This document shows, piece by piece, positions 17,068 through 26,547 of a stretch of DNA of 64,000 nucleotides. Position numbers and translations under genes: made by a program. The notes beneath the pieces are model-generated. The model was given only the letters and a program-made list of their open reading frames with translations, had not been told where the DNA came from and searched no databases. The stretch's first letter is position 1. Each line of letters begins with the position of its first letter. Source of the stretch: JAOXRU01 sp965247735 (lineage in GTDB: Bacteria; Bacteroidota; Bacteroidia; Flavobacteriales; Flavobacteriaceae); NCBI GenBank assembly GCA_965247735.1, contig CBDFHN010000001.1, forward strand, positions 124,001 to 188,000, given 5' to 3'.

Positions 17068-17898
17068 TTATAAATCTCTTTTCTTTAGCAATGCATGAGA
17101 TAGGTAAATAAATAAAGCAGTCCATCCCAGTACAATGGCAATTTCATGCCAATGCACACCATAATCCTTAGTAAATTCTTCTCCAATTTGACTCGCAACA
17201 GATTTTACGGCTTTAAGTCGTGTTGCTGGTTCTTTTATTAAATTGGCCATTGCATTTAATGGGAAAAAATTATGCACTGCTTCGGCAACACCATCTGGAG
17301 CTTTCCATCTTAAAAGACCATATACAATACCTTCTATTGCTTGCCATATGATTAAGAACCCTAATGCAAAAGCAGAACGTTTTACCAAAATTCCAAGAAA
17401 TAAACAGAAAGAGAAAAAACCAAGTAGCTTTATAAAAAAGGCCAGAAGGTATTCTAAATCAGAAAAAATGATTCCCACCTCGGTATAATCTGAATATACA
17501 AGGCCCAAAATTAGTGATACTACAAAAAGAAAAACTGTTGATATCGCAGAAAAAGTAAGTACTGTTAAAAACTTTGAAAGGATAAATTCTTTTTTTGACA
17601 AACCATCAATAAGGTTCTGTTTTATGGTTTTATTACTGTACTCATTGGCCATCATAGATACAATAACGATGGCTAAAAATAGTTTAAACCATGCCATCAC
17701 AAAGCTGTTAAAGTGCCAGATGTATGGGAAGTTAAAAATACCTTGTTCTGCCAAATGAAATTTTATTGGACCAATGTCAAATCTTATTGCCGCAATAAGT
17801 GCAATGGATGTAAGTAAAATAAAGTATGCAAAAATTAATACTTTACTGGCTCTGTTATTCCAGAGTTTTATGAATTCTATGTGTAAAAGACGTATCAT
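17068..17898 (-). CDS. ABC-2 type transporter permease
   Basis: This 276-residue inner-membrane protein has about six hydrophobic segments (near residues 20-40, 65-85, 110-135, 145-170, 178-200 and 250-270). The N-terminus IEFIKLWNNRASKVL and the loop MANEYSNKTIKQNLIDGLSK are typical of ABC-2 permeases that work with a separate ATPase. The ATPase gene lies 47 bases upstream on the same strand, so the pair forms a complete transporter of two subunits. Related systems export drugs, lipids or peptides or help membrane assembly; the cargo cannot be predicted. Confidence 0.92.
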   Translation of the reverse strand: MIRLLHIEFIKLWNNRASKVLIFAYFILLTSIALIAAIRFDIGPIKFHLAEQGIFNFPYIWHFNSFVMAWFKLFLAIVIVSMMANEYSNKTIKQNLIDGLSKKEFILSKFLTVLTFSAISTVFLFVVSLILGLVYSDYTEVGIIFSDLEYLLAFFIKLLGFFSFCLFLGILVKRSAFALGFLIIWQAIEGIVYGLLRWKAPDGVAEAVHNFFPLNAMANLIKEPATRLKAVKSVASQIGEEFTKDYGVHWHEIAIVLGWTALFIYLSHALLKKRDL

Positions 17899-17945
17899 AT
17901 ATTATAAATTATAGCGATCACAAAAGTGTAGCTAATTGTTGGTTT

Positions 17946-18848
17946 TTAATTTTGTTGATTTTTGGTAAGTGTTAAGAATTGTTCCTCTAGACTTTCTTTT
18001 CTTTTGACAAGATGAGATAAGGTAATTCCTTTTTCGAAGGCCAGTTTATTAAAGGTTACGGCATCCATAGGGGTATTTAGATATGCTGTAATAATACCGT
18101 CTTCTTCTTTGGTTGACTTTATTTCGGAGGTATCTTTTAATAAAACACGTAGTGCCTCATTATCTTCTGCTTTTACTTCAAAGAAACCATGTGTTGCAAT
18201 CATTTCATCAACACGACCAGCATATATTTTTTCTCCTTTTCTAAGAATAATTACATGGCTACATACTTTTTCTACTTCATCTAGTAGGTGAGAGGCTAAT
18301 AGTATTGTTGTGCCTGTAGCAGCAATTGTTTTTATAATTTCTCTTATCTGATGAATTCCTTGTGGATCTAATCCATTTGTAGGTTCGTCTAATATTAATA
18401 CCTCAGGGTCATTTAGTAGAGCAGAAGCAATAGCTAAACGCTGTTTCATCCCTAAAGAGAAGGTTCTAAACTTACTATCTTTTCGATCCCAAAGACCTAC
18501 TAGTTCTAATTTTTCTTTAATTTTTGCTGTAGAAGAACCTTTTATTTTACAAACCAATTCTAAGTTTTTTACCGCAGTCATATATGGATAAAAATTAGGA
18601 CGTTCTATAATAGCTCCTACCTTTTTTAGGGCTTCATGTGTTGTAGCGTTACCGCCAAACCAAGCAAAGTTTCCATGGGTAGCGTTTACGACATTAAGCA
18701 CAATACCAAGTGTGGTGGACTTACCGCTTCCATTGGGACCTAGTATGCCATACACGGTTCCCTTTTGTATGGTAAAAGACAAATCTTTAACAGCAGTAAT
18801 ATAACCGTACTTTTTTGTAAGGTTGTTGATGGTTAAAATTGTTTCCAA
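17946..18848 (-). CDS. ABC transporter ATP-binding protein
   Basis: The 300-residue cytosolic ATPase powers the permease encoded next. It has Walker A GPNGSGKST at 37-45, the signature FSLGMKQR near 135-142, Walker B VLILDEPTNGLDP near 155-167 and the H-loop LASHLLDE near 190. The ~80-residue C-terminal extension is usual for the CcmA/NatA-like group of ABC-2 systems. It is the first gene of the two-gene operon and diverges from the kinase-like gene at 18942. Confidence 0.96.
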   Translation of the reverse strand: METILTINNLTKKYGYITAVKDLSFTIQKGTVYGILGPNGSGKSTTLGIVLNVVNATHGNFAWFGGNATTHEALKKVGAIIERPNFYPYMTAVKNLELVCKIKGSSTAKIKEKLELVGLWDRKDSKFRTFSLGMKQRLAIASALLNDPEVLILDEPTNGLDPQGIHQIREIIKTIAATGTTILLASHLLDEVEKVCSHVIILRKGEKIYAGRVDEMIATHGFFEVKAEDNEALRVLLKDTSEIKSTKEEDGIITAYLNTPMDAVTFNKLAFEKGITLSHLVKRKESLEEQFLTLTKNQQN

Positions 18849-18941
18849 ATTATTATGTTTTTTTTGATTGATTATATTAACTTGACGATAATATAGCTGT
18901 TTTGTTACATATGACAGCGGTATCTTACTAAAAAAATGTAG

Positions 18942-20015
18942 ATGGAAGAGAAATTGATGTCCAAAAAAAAGCCTGCTTATCCTGTAAATGATGCACTTAG
19001 CGACTATTTAGATTATTACAATAGAAATATTGAAATCCCAATTTTTTATGATGATTTGCTTCGTTTTTCTGGTTCTATTGTGGTTTACGATGCTAATGAT
19101 GAAGATACCTTATGGGTACGGGTGTATTACCAAGAATATGAACGGCAAGAAATAGATTTAAGTCTTAAAAAAGTATACTCAATTCTTCATTCAGATGGAT
19201 CTGATAATATAATAGAATACCTAAATGTAGATGCAGTAGATTATTGCACTTTTGGGAATTCTAAACCTTTTAGAATAAAAATACGTAATATTTTAAATGA
19301 TAATTACACCTATTTTTATGTAAAAAAGACGGATGCTTCTAGAATATATGGTTTAGAGCTGGAACATATGTTGTCTCCATACAACCTTAACTTTTTGGTT
19401 TATAAAGATACTTTAATAGAAGAGCATATTGCTGGAATACCGGGAGATGTTTTTATAAAAGACATTTTACCTACATGTTCCGATTCTGAAAAAGCCATGA
19501 TAGCGAAAGAGTTTGTAAAATTTAATGAACGTTGTATGATACGTCTTTTGGGAGATATGCGTTCCTATAATTATGTAATTGTACCTACTCACGATTTTGA
19601 CCATGTCGTGTATCGTATTAGAGCAATAGATTTTGACCAGCAGTGTTATGAAGGGAAGCTAAAGGTATATCGACCTCAGTTTTTTAAAGAGAATTATTTA
19701 ATGGTAGAAATGGTTAGGAAACGATTGCAGCATTTTTCTGTAGATCAATACAAAATAGAAGAACGTTCTATTGTTGCCAAACGAATTTTAAGTTGGGAAT
19801 CTAGAATTAACAAGTTAATAGCAATTATGAAAGGAGATACTATTTCTACTTCTGGTAATGTGGAATTACTTAAAAAAGAAATAGGAGAGATGGCAAAAAG
19901 TACTGTGTTTGATGATTGTAATAACATGGGGGAAACAATGGAAAGAGCCTTAGATTATGTAAAAGATCATTACCAAGATGTAAGTATGAAACAGATTATC
20001 GATAGTAAGATTTAA
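18942..20015 (+). CDS. unrecognised protein with protein-kinase-like fold motifs
   Basis: No family name was recognised for this 357-residue cytosolic protein. Its motifs, in order, look like a kinase or aminoglycoside-phosphotransferase fold. These are a lysine pair in YFYVKKTDAS (about 124-133), a helix with glutamates (YGLELEHML, 136-144), and a hinge-like EEHIAGIPGD (160-169). A catalytic-loop candidate GDMRSYN (204-210) has the GDxxxxN spacing, and IDFDQ (229-233) has the metal-binding aspartate pattern. Helices fill the C-terminal 100 residues. The start could also be ATG 18957, preceded by GGAAGAG. It stands alone, divergent from the ABC operon, with a terminator behind it. Function as a small-molecule or protein kinase is inference from motif order alone. 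Confidence 0.8.
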   Translation: MEEKLMSKKKPAYPVNDALSDYLDYYNRNIEIPIFYDDLLRFSGSIVVYDANDEDTLWVRVYYQEYERQEIDLSLKKVYSILHSDGSDNIIEYLNVDAVDYCTFGNSKPFRIKIRNILNDNYTYFYVKKTDASRIYGLELEHMLSPYNLNFLVYKDTLIEEHIAGIPGDVFIKDILPTCSDSEKAMIAKEFVKFNERCMIRLLGDMRSYNYVIVPTHDFDHVVYRIRAIDFDQQCYEGKLKVYRPQFFKENYLMVEMVRKRLQHFSVDQYKIEERSIVAKRILSWESRINKLIAIMKGDTISTSGNVELLKKEIGEMAKSTVFDDCNNMGETMERALDYVKDHYQDVSMKQIIDSKI

Positions 20016-20018
20016 AAC

Positions 20019-20067
20019 AAAAAAGGAGCAAAATGATAGTGGATAACTACGTTTTATGCTCCTTTTT
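20019..20067. terminator. bidirectional terminator
   Basis: AAAAAGGAGCA (20020-20030) pairs with TGCTCCTTTTT (20058-20067) with further AAA/TTT pairing inside. It sits between two convergent genes and can serve both. Confidence 0.75.
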
Positions 20068-20087
20068 AATATAATTGTTTTACTTCT

Positions 20088-21143
20088 TTATGCTTCTTCT
20101 TTATTGAAATAAACTAGGTAGTAATACATCTGTTTTTCTTCGTCCCAACCTTTTTCTACAAATTTATCAGCAGATTCTGGGTTTATAAAATCCATTTTTA
20201 TTTGGATATTGGTATCCAGCTTAATTACATTTTTGATCTTTTTTCTAGCATCAGAAACGGCTTTGTTTGCAATGTCAAATGTAGAAATATCTTCTACACT
20301 ATATTTAGGCCCTTTTTCAACTTTGTAATTTTTAAATTCAGGAATTAGCTCTGGATTTTCAACAACTTCATTTAAAAATGCGGTTTCTTCAAATTCATCA
20401 TTTTTTGCAAAGTGGTTGATGGCTTTGTTCATAAACAAAACTTCTTGTTGCTTATCTTCAGCAGGCAATACCACATCTTTAGCAAATCCTTCACAGAATT
20501 TCAAGTATTTTTTAGTGTAAAAAATATTATCTGCAAGTGGTGCTACACCTAAGAAGTCTTCTAACCAGTATTTAGTATCATATCGGTTACTGTCTACTGA
20601 TAATACTTTATAACCTTCTTCTTTGTTTATATTAAAGATAATACAACCTTTATCTAATTTATTAAGGTTAATTCCTTGCTGAATTAGAATATCAATATTG
20701 TTTTCTTTCTCTTCAAATTGAAGGAAATCGTGCATGATTTCACTCTTAAAAATACCAATGGCATCAACCTTTTCATTATCAATAACAACTTCTGAAAAAT
20801 GTGCTACATATAGCTCTCCGCTTTTAATATGTGGATGATTTGATTGCTCAAAAAGATGTTGTGCAATTTTCTTTGAATGTTCATGTATTGTTGTTGGATC
20901 ATTAAAAACATGACCAACCATATCATATAGGGTATTGAACTCTACATCTACTTCATTTGCAAAAGTATAGTAGTTTTCTTCTTTTTCTCTAAATGGCTTA
21001 AAAAAATATTCTTTTAGTAGTCCTATAAGTTCATCATTGAGTTTATAAGATTCTTCAGATAAAAAAACGGCTTCACCTTTATTTTGGTTTCCAACCTTAT
21101 GGATGGAAAGTGTTTCTATCTGCGAAGGATATAAATTAATCAT
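20088..21143 (-). CDS. nucleoid-associated protein (NdpA/YejK family)
   Basis: The 351-residue protein matches the 37-kDa nucleoid-associated family from the opening INLYPSQIETLSIHKVGNQ to the C-terminal block ending in YYYLVYFN. Members bind the chromosome and are also found near phage or restriction genes, but this copy lies in ordinary core surroundings. There is no signal peptide and no membrane segment. It is the second gene after the PRiA4-ORF3-like gene, 46 bases downstream of that stop, so the two are probably co-transcribed. Confidence 0.9.
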   Translation of the reverse strand: MINLYPSQIETLSIHKVGNQNKGEAVFLSEESYKLNDELIGLLKEYFFKPFREKEENYYTFANEVDVEFNTLYDMVGHVFNDPTTIHEHSKKIAQHLFEQSNHPHIKSGELYVAHFSEVVIDNEKVDAIGIFKSEIMHDFLQFEEKENNIDILIQQGINLNKLDKGCIIFNINKEEGYKVLSVDSNRYDTKYWLEDFLGVAPLADNIFYTKKYLKFCEGFAKDVVLPAEDKQQEVLFMNKAINHFAKNDEFEETAFLNEVVENPELIPEFKNYKVEKGPKYSVEDISTFDIANKAVSDARKKIKNVIKLDTNIQIKMDFINPESADKFVEKGWDEEKQMYYYLVYFNKEEA

Positions 21144-21189
21144 ATATTATATTATTTTTTTGTTCTTTGGAAAATTTATTTTTTTGGAC

Positions 21190-21720
21190 TTAGTTCCAGA
21201 TATCATCATGATCTTGATAGCCTTCTTCACCAAAAGAATCTGCGTCTAAATCCTGAAAAGGATCATCATCATTGCTATCTGCTTCAAATTTCTTTTCTGG
21301 AGGAGCATCTGGTAAAATTCCATGGCCAAACATTAAATTTGGATAGGTTTTTCCACCATCAGCTTCTGCTACTTCTGCCAGTTCTACAAAAAACGTCCAC
21401 ATGGAAAAAAAGTCATATACATAGATAAGATGAGGCTTATCTTCAGAAATAATATCTGTAAGTATAGTACTGTTCATTAAACGCACAGCTGTGTTGCCTT
21501 CGCTAACATCAAAAAGAGAGATTTCTTCTCCTTGATTCCATTCTTCATCACTTAAATAAAAGGATGCCATCTCATTACCATCAAAACCAAAAGCTTGTGT
21601 GATGGCGTCATGGAATTCTTCAAGATTAGTAGCAGATTCTACTTCTATATCTCTAAAAATATCATCCGTTGCGTCTAGGATTACCCTAAATTTATAAATC
21701 ATTTGTATTGGTATTTTCAA
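21190..21720 (-). CDS. PRiA4 ORF-3-like protein
   Basis: The 176-residue protein belongs to the plasmid pRiA4b ORF-3-like family: the pattern IYKFRVILDATDDIFRDIEV, then LEEFHDAITQAFGFD near 31-45 and the strand-rich middle with YVYDFFSMWTFFVEL. Members occur on plasmids, in IS1096-type elements and often as lone chromosomal genes; no activity is established. The tail (about 140-176) is strongly acidic and low complexity. The start may be the internal ATG at 21702 (residue 7), where the family homology begins. No transposase or inverted repeat was found nearby, so there is no sign of a mobile element here. Confidence 0.85.
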   Translation of the reverse strand: MKIPIQMIYKFRVILDATDDIFRDIEVESATNLEEFHDAITQAFGFDGNEMASFYLSDEEWNQGEEISLFDVSEGNTAVRLMNSTILTDIISEDKPHLIYVYDFFSMWTFFVELAEVAEADGGKTYPNLMFGHGILPDAPPEKKFEADSNDDDPFQDLDADSFGEEGYQDHDDIWN

Positions 21721-21781
21721 TTGCTAAGTTACGAACTATAAGTTTTTGTTTGTTGTTGTAGTATTTTATTTACTAACACTT

Positions 21782-22798
21782 TTATTTAGTAAAACGATGT
21801 AAAGTAAATGTCATTGCACTCAATAAGAAAAAGGCACATATTTGATGTGCAATTCCCAACCATAATGGAACAGCATATACTAATGTTAGTATTCCTAATA
21901 AAAATTGTATCAGAACTAAAATCAATAAAGCTTGAACACTTGTGTTTTGAATGGCAGTGGTAGTTGTTTTTCTAGCTTTAAACCATATTAAACCAATGAG
22001 TCCCACCACAATATATGCCATATATCTATGAATAAACTGCACACCACTTCTACCTTCAGTAAAGTTTTTTAATAGTGTCTCTTGTTCTATATAGACGGTT
22101 TCATGTATCAGTTTTCCTTCGCTCATAAATGGCCAAAAATTATGGATGAGCCCCGCATCTAATCCGGCAACAAATGCACCCCATATAATTTGTAACACCA
22201 ATATAATGTAGGTAAAACGAATGAGGTTTCTAAGTTTGTGATCTACTTGCTTTTTACTAGGGTATTTTAAATCTAATGCTACCCAAAGACTATAGGCAAA
22301 GGTTAAAAAAGCCATGGTTAAATGGGCAGCAAGTCGATAGTGTGATACATCTGGACGATCTACTAAACCACTTTTTACCATATACCAGCCTAAAAAACCC
22401 TGAAAACCACCCATAACAAGTAAAACTATAGATTTTATAATGGTCGATTTGCTTAGTTTGTTACGCAAAAGAAAAACTAAAAAAGGAATAAAAAACACCA
22501 TTCCTATAAAACGGCCAATAACTCTATGTAACCATTCCCAAAAGTAAATGCTTTTAAAATCTTCTATGGTAAAACTAGAATTTAGTTTTTGATACTCAGG
22601 ATATTGTTTGTACAACTCAAAAGCTTCTTTCCACTCAGTAGGATTCATTGGAGGAATTGTTCCAGAAATAAGCTTGTAATTAGAAATGGATAATCCAGAA
22701 TGTGTAAGTCTGGTAATACCACCAACAATAACCATTATAAAAATTAATACACAACCCGTAAGTAACCAGTAGATAACATATTTATTGTCTTTTTTCAT
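21782..22798 (-). CDS. ctaA: heme A synthase (COX15/CtaA family)
   Basis: This inner-membrane enzyme oxidises a methyl group of heme O to give heme A for cytochrome c oxidase. The 338-residue protein has about eight membrane helices, as expected. Heme-binding histidines are visible in THSGLS (near residue 32), WEWLHRVIGR (near 88), HYRLAAHL (near 160) and in the second half in FIHRYMAY and IAHQICAF. The motif GGITRLTHSGLSI is typical of the COX15 branch found in Bacteroidota. It is transcribed alone; oxidase genes are not in the window. Confidence 0.95.
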   Translation of the reverse strand: MKKDNKYVIYWLLTGCVLIFIMVIVGGITRLTHSGLSISNYKLISGTIPPMNPTEWKEAFELYKQYPEYQKLNSSFTIEDFKSIYFWEWLHRVIGRFIGMVFFIPFLVFLLRNKLSKSTIIKSIVLLVMGGFQGFLGWYMVKSGLVDRPDVSHYRLAAHLTMAFLTFAYSLWVALDLKYPSKKQVDHKLRNLIRFTYIILVLQIIWGAFVAGLDAGLIHNFWPFMSEGKLIHETVYIEQETLLKNFTEGRSGVQFIHRYMAYIVVGLIGLIWFKARKTTTTAIQNTSVQALLILVLIQFLLGILTLVYAVPLWLGIAHQICAFFLLSAMTFTLHRFTK

Positions 22799-22822
22799 TC
22801 CCTTAGATTGTTGTTTTCTAAA

Positions 22823-22891
22823 CTAATTTAATCCCACTAGTGGCTTCAATTCCTCAATGCTTACATCGAAATAATTATAGTCTGTTCCCAT
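22823..22891 (-). CDS. possible 22-residue micro-ORF or gene remnant
   Basis: An ATG at complement 22891 opens a frame of 22 codons (MGTDYNYFDVSIEELKPLVG and two more) in the 147-base gap between cca and ctaA. Its residue composition looks protein-like, but the region lacks a clear promoter and the frame closes just upstream. It may be a leader peptide, a fossil, or chance. Confidence 0.15.
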   Translation of the reverse strand: MGTDYNYFDVSIEELKPLVGLN

Positions 22892-22945
22892 TATATGTCT
22901 CGCAGATTAGCCTCGAGGTTATTGACTAGGAAAACTATATATTAT

Positions 22946-24370
22946 TTATGATTGAGTTTCTAGTCCTAATTCTTTTCCTTTTGTAATCATAAAACTTTTA
23001 GCAGCTTCATATTCATTAGGTATTATTCCTTCTAAAATAGCTTCTTTAATGGCATCTTTAATGATACCTATTTCTTTAGAAGGTTTTAGATTGAAGGTTT
23101 TCATAATTTCCTCTCCACTTACTGGCGGTTGAAAATTTCTAATATGGTCTCGTTCTTCAACTTCTATTATTTTTTGGCGAACAAGTTTAAAATTGTTCTT
23201 GTATTTTTTTAGTTTATGAGCATTTTTAGTGGTGATATCTGCTTCACAAAGTGTCATTAAATCATCTACATATTCACCAGCATCAAAAACTAATCTTCTA
23301 ACTGCGGAATCTGTAGCATAATCTTCTGAAAGTACAATAGGTCTAGAACTCATAAAGACCATTTTTTGAACATATTTCATTTTGTCGTTTAATGGCAATC
23401 GTAGTCTTTTGAATAGTTTAAAAACCATTTTTGCACCTATAAATTCATGACCATGAAATGTCCATCCGTTTTTTTTATGAAACTTTTTTGTTGGAGCTTT
23501 TCCGATATCGTGTAATAGTGCAGCCCAGCGTAACCACAAATTATCTGTGTTTTCTGAAATATTATCTACAACTTCTAAAGTATGCCAAAAATTGTCCTTA
23601 TGGCGTTGTCCTTCAATCTCTTCAATACCTTCCAATGCAGTTAGCTCTGGCAGGATAATTGTTAGCAAGCCAGTTTTATGCAATAAACTAAACCCTTTTG
23701 ACGGTTTTTTACTGAGCAGTATTTTATGTAATTCTTCTGTAACACGCTCTTTGGAAATAATTTTTATACGTTCGCAATTATCACTAATGGCTTGTAAGGA
23801 TGCAGCTTCAATAGTAAAGTCTAATTGAGAAGCAAAACGTATGGCACGTAGCATTCGAAGTGGATCATCAGAATAGGTAATGTTTGGTTCTAATGGTGTT
23901 TTTATAATTCCATTATTAAGGTCTTCAATTCCATTAAAAGGATCTAAAAGAGCTCCGAAATTTTCTTTTCTTAAATCTAAGGCAAGCGCATTGATGGTAA
24001 AATCTCTACGATTTTGATCATCTGCTAACGAACCGTTTTCTACTGTGGGTTTTCTACTTTCTTTAGTATAACTTTCTTTTCTAGCACCAACAAATTCTAA
24101 TTCTAAAGTATCTGTCTTTACCATTGCTGTACCAAAGTTTTTAAATACAGAAACCTTAGGTTTATTTGGTAGTTTTAAGGCAACTTCTTTAGCCAAAGAG
24201 ATACCGCTTCCAATAGCTACTACATCTATATCTTTTGCATCTCCTCTTTTTAGGAAAAAGTCACGAACATAGCCACCAATAACATAGGTATCTAGGTTTA
24301 GTGTTTCTGCAGCCTCAGAAATTGTTTCAAATATCGGTTGTGAAATGGCCTCTTTATAGTTCTCTTGCAT
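22946..24370 (-). CDS. cca: CCA tRNA nucleotidyltransferase with HD domain
   Basis: This cytosolic enzyme adds or repairs the CCA end of tRNAs, or a part of it if a split system exists. The 474-residue protein has the class II nucleotidyltransferase head: GGYVRDFFL near 32-40, the catalytic pair in DIDVV near 54, the RRDFTINALAL block near 130-140 and the helical RNA-binding region. An HD phosphohydrolase-like domain follows with H...ALLHDIGKAPT near 285-297. The gene begins two bases after the stop of tsaC, so both tRNA-processing genes are translated from one transcript. Confidence 0.95.
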   Translation of the reverse strand: MQENYKEAISQPIFETISEAAETLNLDTYVIGGYVRDFFLKRGDAKDIDVVAIGSGISLAKEVALKLPNKPKVSVFKNFGTAMVKTDTLELEFVGARKESYTKESRKPTVENGSLADDQNRRDFTINALALDLRKENFGALLDPFNGIEDLNNGIIKTPLEPNITYSDDPLRMLRAIRFASQLDFTIEAASLQAISDNCERIKIISKERVTEELHKILLSKKPSKGFSLLHKTGLLTIILPELTALEGIEEIEGQRHKDNFWHTLEVVDNISENTDNLWLRWAALLHDIGKAPTKKFHKKNGWTFHGHEFIGAKMVFKLFKRLRLPLNDKMKYVQKMVFMSSRPIVLSEDYATDSAVRRLVFDAGEYVDDLMTLCEADITTKNAHKLKKYKNNFKLVRQKIIEVEERDHIRNFQPPVSGEEIMKTFNLKPSKEIGIIKDAIKEAILEGIIPNEYEAAKSFMITKGKELGLETQS

Positions 24371-24372
24371 TC

Positions 24373-24933
24373 TTATTTTCGTATCACGGTAACAGTTCCA
24401 TTATTTGTTAGCTTTATAATTGCTGATGGGGAACTGTTTTTTTTATCGCGGTGCAAATTTACTACATAGTCTACACCTTTTAAAATTTCAGGAGCTATTT
24501 CTGAAAATGAGTTTGGATTTGCTTGTCCACTGATGTTCGCAGAGGTTGATACCAAAGGTTTTCTAAACTTTGTGATTAATCGTTTGCAAAAATCATCAGT
24601 TACAACGCGTATTGCTAATGAATTATCGTTAGCAATCAGGTTTTTGGCTACTTTTTTTGGAGCATCATATACTATTGTAGTTGGTTTAATAGCCAGGTCA
24701 ATAATATCGTAGGCAACATCAGGAACAGTTGTAATATGTTGTTCTAGCATAAAATCATTAGCAACTAGACAGATTAATGCTTTAGAATCTAAACGTTGTT
24801 TAAGTTCATATACCTTTTTTACAGCAGCTTCATTAGTAGCATCACAGCCAATTCCCCAAATAGTATCTGTTGGATAAAGAATTATACCACCTTCTTCAAG
24901 TATTTTTATGACTGTGTTTATTTCTTGTTGCAT
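24373..24933 (-). CDS. tsaC: L-threonylcarbamoyladenylate synthase
   Basis: TsaC/Sua5 makes threonylcarbamoyl-AMP from threonine, bicarbonate and ATP, the first step towards t6A37 in ANN-decoding tRNAs. The 186-residue protein is the short TsaC type without the Sua5 extension. Motifs are GGIILYPTDTIWGIGCDA near 15-32, the K-R-D binding block ELKQRLDSKALICLV and STSANISGQANP near 133-144. It is the first gene of the tsaC-cca operon. Its upstream region faces the divergent GT39 gene. Confidence 0.95.
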   Translation of the reverse strand: MQQEINTVIKILEEGGIILYPTDTIWGIGCDATNEAAVKKVYELKQRLDSKALICLVANDFMLEQHITTVPDVAYDIIDLAIKPTTIVYDAPKKVAKNLIANDNSLAIRVVTDDFCKRLITKFRKPLVSTSANISGQANPNSFSEIAPEILKGVDYVVNLHRDKKNSSPSAIIKLTNNGTVTVIRK

Positions 24934-25046
24934 AATGTTTTAATAGACTGTGTTACAGTTATTTTGAATAGTAGATTAAAAATGATTTTTCCGCTATAAA
25001 AATATGTTTATTTTATTAATTTTACGCGATAATTATTTTTTGATTT

Positions 25047-26453
25047 ATGCTAAAGGAAAGACAATTGCCCTTATACTTTTTAACAATATCTTTATTCTTA
25101 ATTTTAATTAGTTCAGATTTGTTTTCTGAAGGCATGTTTGCAGATGGAGTCTGGTATGCAGCTATTTCAAAAAACTTAGCCAATGGAATTGGTAGTTTTT
25201 GGGATTTACACTTTACAAGTACACTTTTCCCTCATTTTCATGAACATCCACCTCTGGCATTTGGATTTCAGGCCTTGCTATTTAAGATATTTGGAGATAG
25301 TATATTTATTGAACGTGTGTATTCATTTCTAACTTTTGTATTTACAGGCATTATAATAGTTAAAATATGGAATGCTATAACAGAAGAAAAAAATAAGTAC
25401 TTGGGGTGGCTACCTTTGTTAATTTTAGCAGCAATTCCAACTTTATCTTGGTCTGTTCCTAATAACATGTTAGAGAATACTATGGTTATTTTTTCAACAT
25501 GGGCTATTTTTAATATGGTTAAAAGTTTGAATAAAAATCGATGGTTAAATTTAACAATTTCTGGTTTTTTCTTGTTTTTGGCATTTTTAACTAAGGGTTT
25601 TGTTGGCATATTTCCACTATCGTTTTTCTTTGCAGTCTATATTTTAAAAAGAGACATTAGCTTTTCTCGTTTTTTAATTGATACAACTGTTTTAATTTTG
25701 GTGATGCTATTGTTGTTTTTAGGACTCTATTTGGTCGCTCCTAATGGTATAGTTAGTATTGTTAAATACATTGAAATACAAGTTATAGGTAGTATTAACA
25801 ATGAGGTTACTGTGGATTCAAGGTTTTATATTTTAAAATCGTTGTTTTTAGATTTTCTACCAGTAATAGGTGTTTTTGGGATTCTTTATTTTATTCTAAG
25901 AAAAAGAGTATCCTTAAATTTTAAGAATAAATGGTTCTTAGTATTCTTATTTGTGGGTTTATCTGGCGTTGTCCCAATGATGATAAGTTTAAAGCAAAGA
26001 AGTTTTTACAATTTACCTTCTTTTCCTTTGTTTAGTATTGCTATTGCATTGGTGGTTGGACCTTTAATACACTATTTGGTGTTAAAAATTAATTTAAAGA
26101 AAAATGTTTTTTTACTAATTAGCAGTTTGGTTTTGTTGTTGAGCATTGGATTAGTTCTGTCAAAAGTCGGCGAGATAAGGAGAGATGTTAGCTATGTGAA
26201 AGATATGCACGCAATTAAAAAAATACTTCCAGATGATAATATAAAGGTGTCTATTCAACCAGAATTACGCGAAGATATTGATTTTCAAGGTTTTTTTAGT
26301 AGATATACTAATGCGGCTGTAGATTCAATAGTTCCTTTTGCTAATAAATATGTACTGGTTAAGAAAGATTGGGAAAGTGAAATGCTTTCTAATTACAATA
26401 AAAACTCAACAGATTTTAATTTGTACGACTTGTATGAGTTAAAAACAGAATAG
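25047..26453 (+). CDS. membrane glycosyltransferase of the GT39/ArnT-like family
   Basis: This 468-residue inner-membrane protein has about 11-12 hydrophobic segments. The first periplasmic loop has DGVWYAAISKNLANGIG (about 34-50) and then HEHPPLAFGFQAL. The acidic residue near the first helix and the HPP motif are the active-site marks of ArnT/PMT-type enzymes, which use polyprenyl-phosphate sugars. A C-terminal periplasmic region of about 80 residues follows the last helix. Acceptor could be lipid A, a glycan or a protein. It faces away from tsaC and converges on a GT2 gene, within a small envelope-glycan neighbourhood. Confidence 0.88.
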   Translation: MLKERQLPLYFLTISLFLILISSDLFSEGMFADGVWYAAISKNLANGIGSFWDLHFTSTLFPHFHEHPPLAFGFQALLFKIFGDSIFIERVYSFLTFVFTGIIIVKIWNAITEEKNKYLGWLPLLILAAIPTLSWSVPNNMLENTMVIFSTWAIFNMVKSLNKNRWLNLTISGFFLFLAFLTKGFVGIFPLSFFFAVYILKRDISFSRFLIDTTVLILVMLLLFLGLYLVAPNGIVSIVKYIEIQVIGSINNEVTVDSRFYILKSLFLDFLPVIGVFGILYFILRKRVSLNFKNKWFLVFLFVGLSGVVPMMISLKQRSFYNLPSFPLFSIAIALVVGPLIHYLVLKINLKKNVFLLISSLVLLLSIGLVLSKVGEIRRDVSYVKDMHAIKKILPDDNIKVSIQPELREDIDFQGFFSRYTNAAVDSIVPFANKYVLVKKDWESEMLSNYNKNSTDFNLYDLYELKTE

Positions 26454-26547
26454 TATTTTTATTTAATGTTTTTAAGCTAGTTTCCCTCTTTCTATTTAAA
26501 ACTTTTCGTAGTATAAGTTGAGGTTTCTAGAACACTATTTCTTGGAA

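Noticed and set aside
21190..21720. PRiA4 ORF-3-like gene as evidence of an insertion element
   Set aside because: No transposase, terminal inverted repeats or target-site duplication are visible, and the neighbours are core genes.
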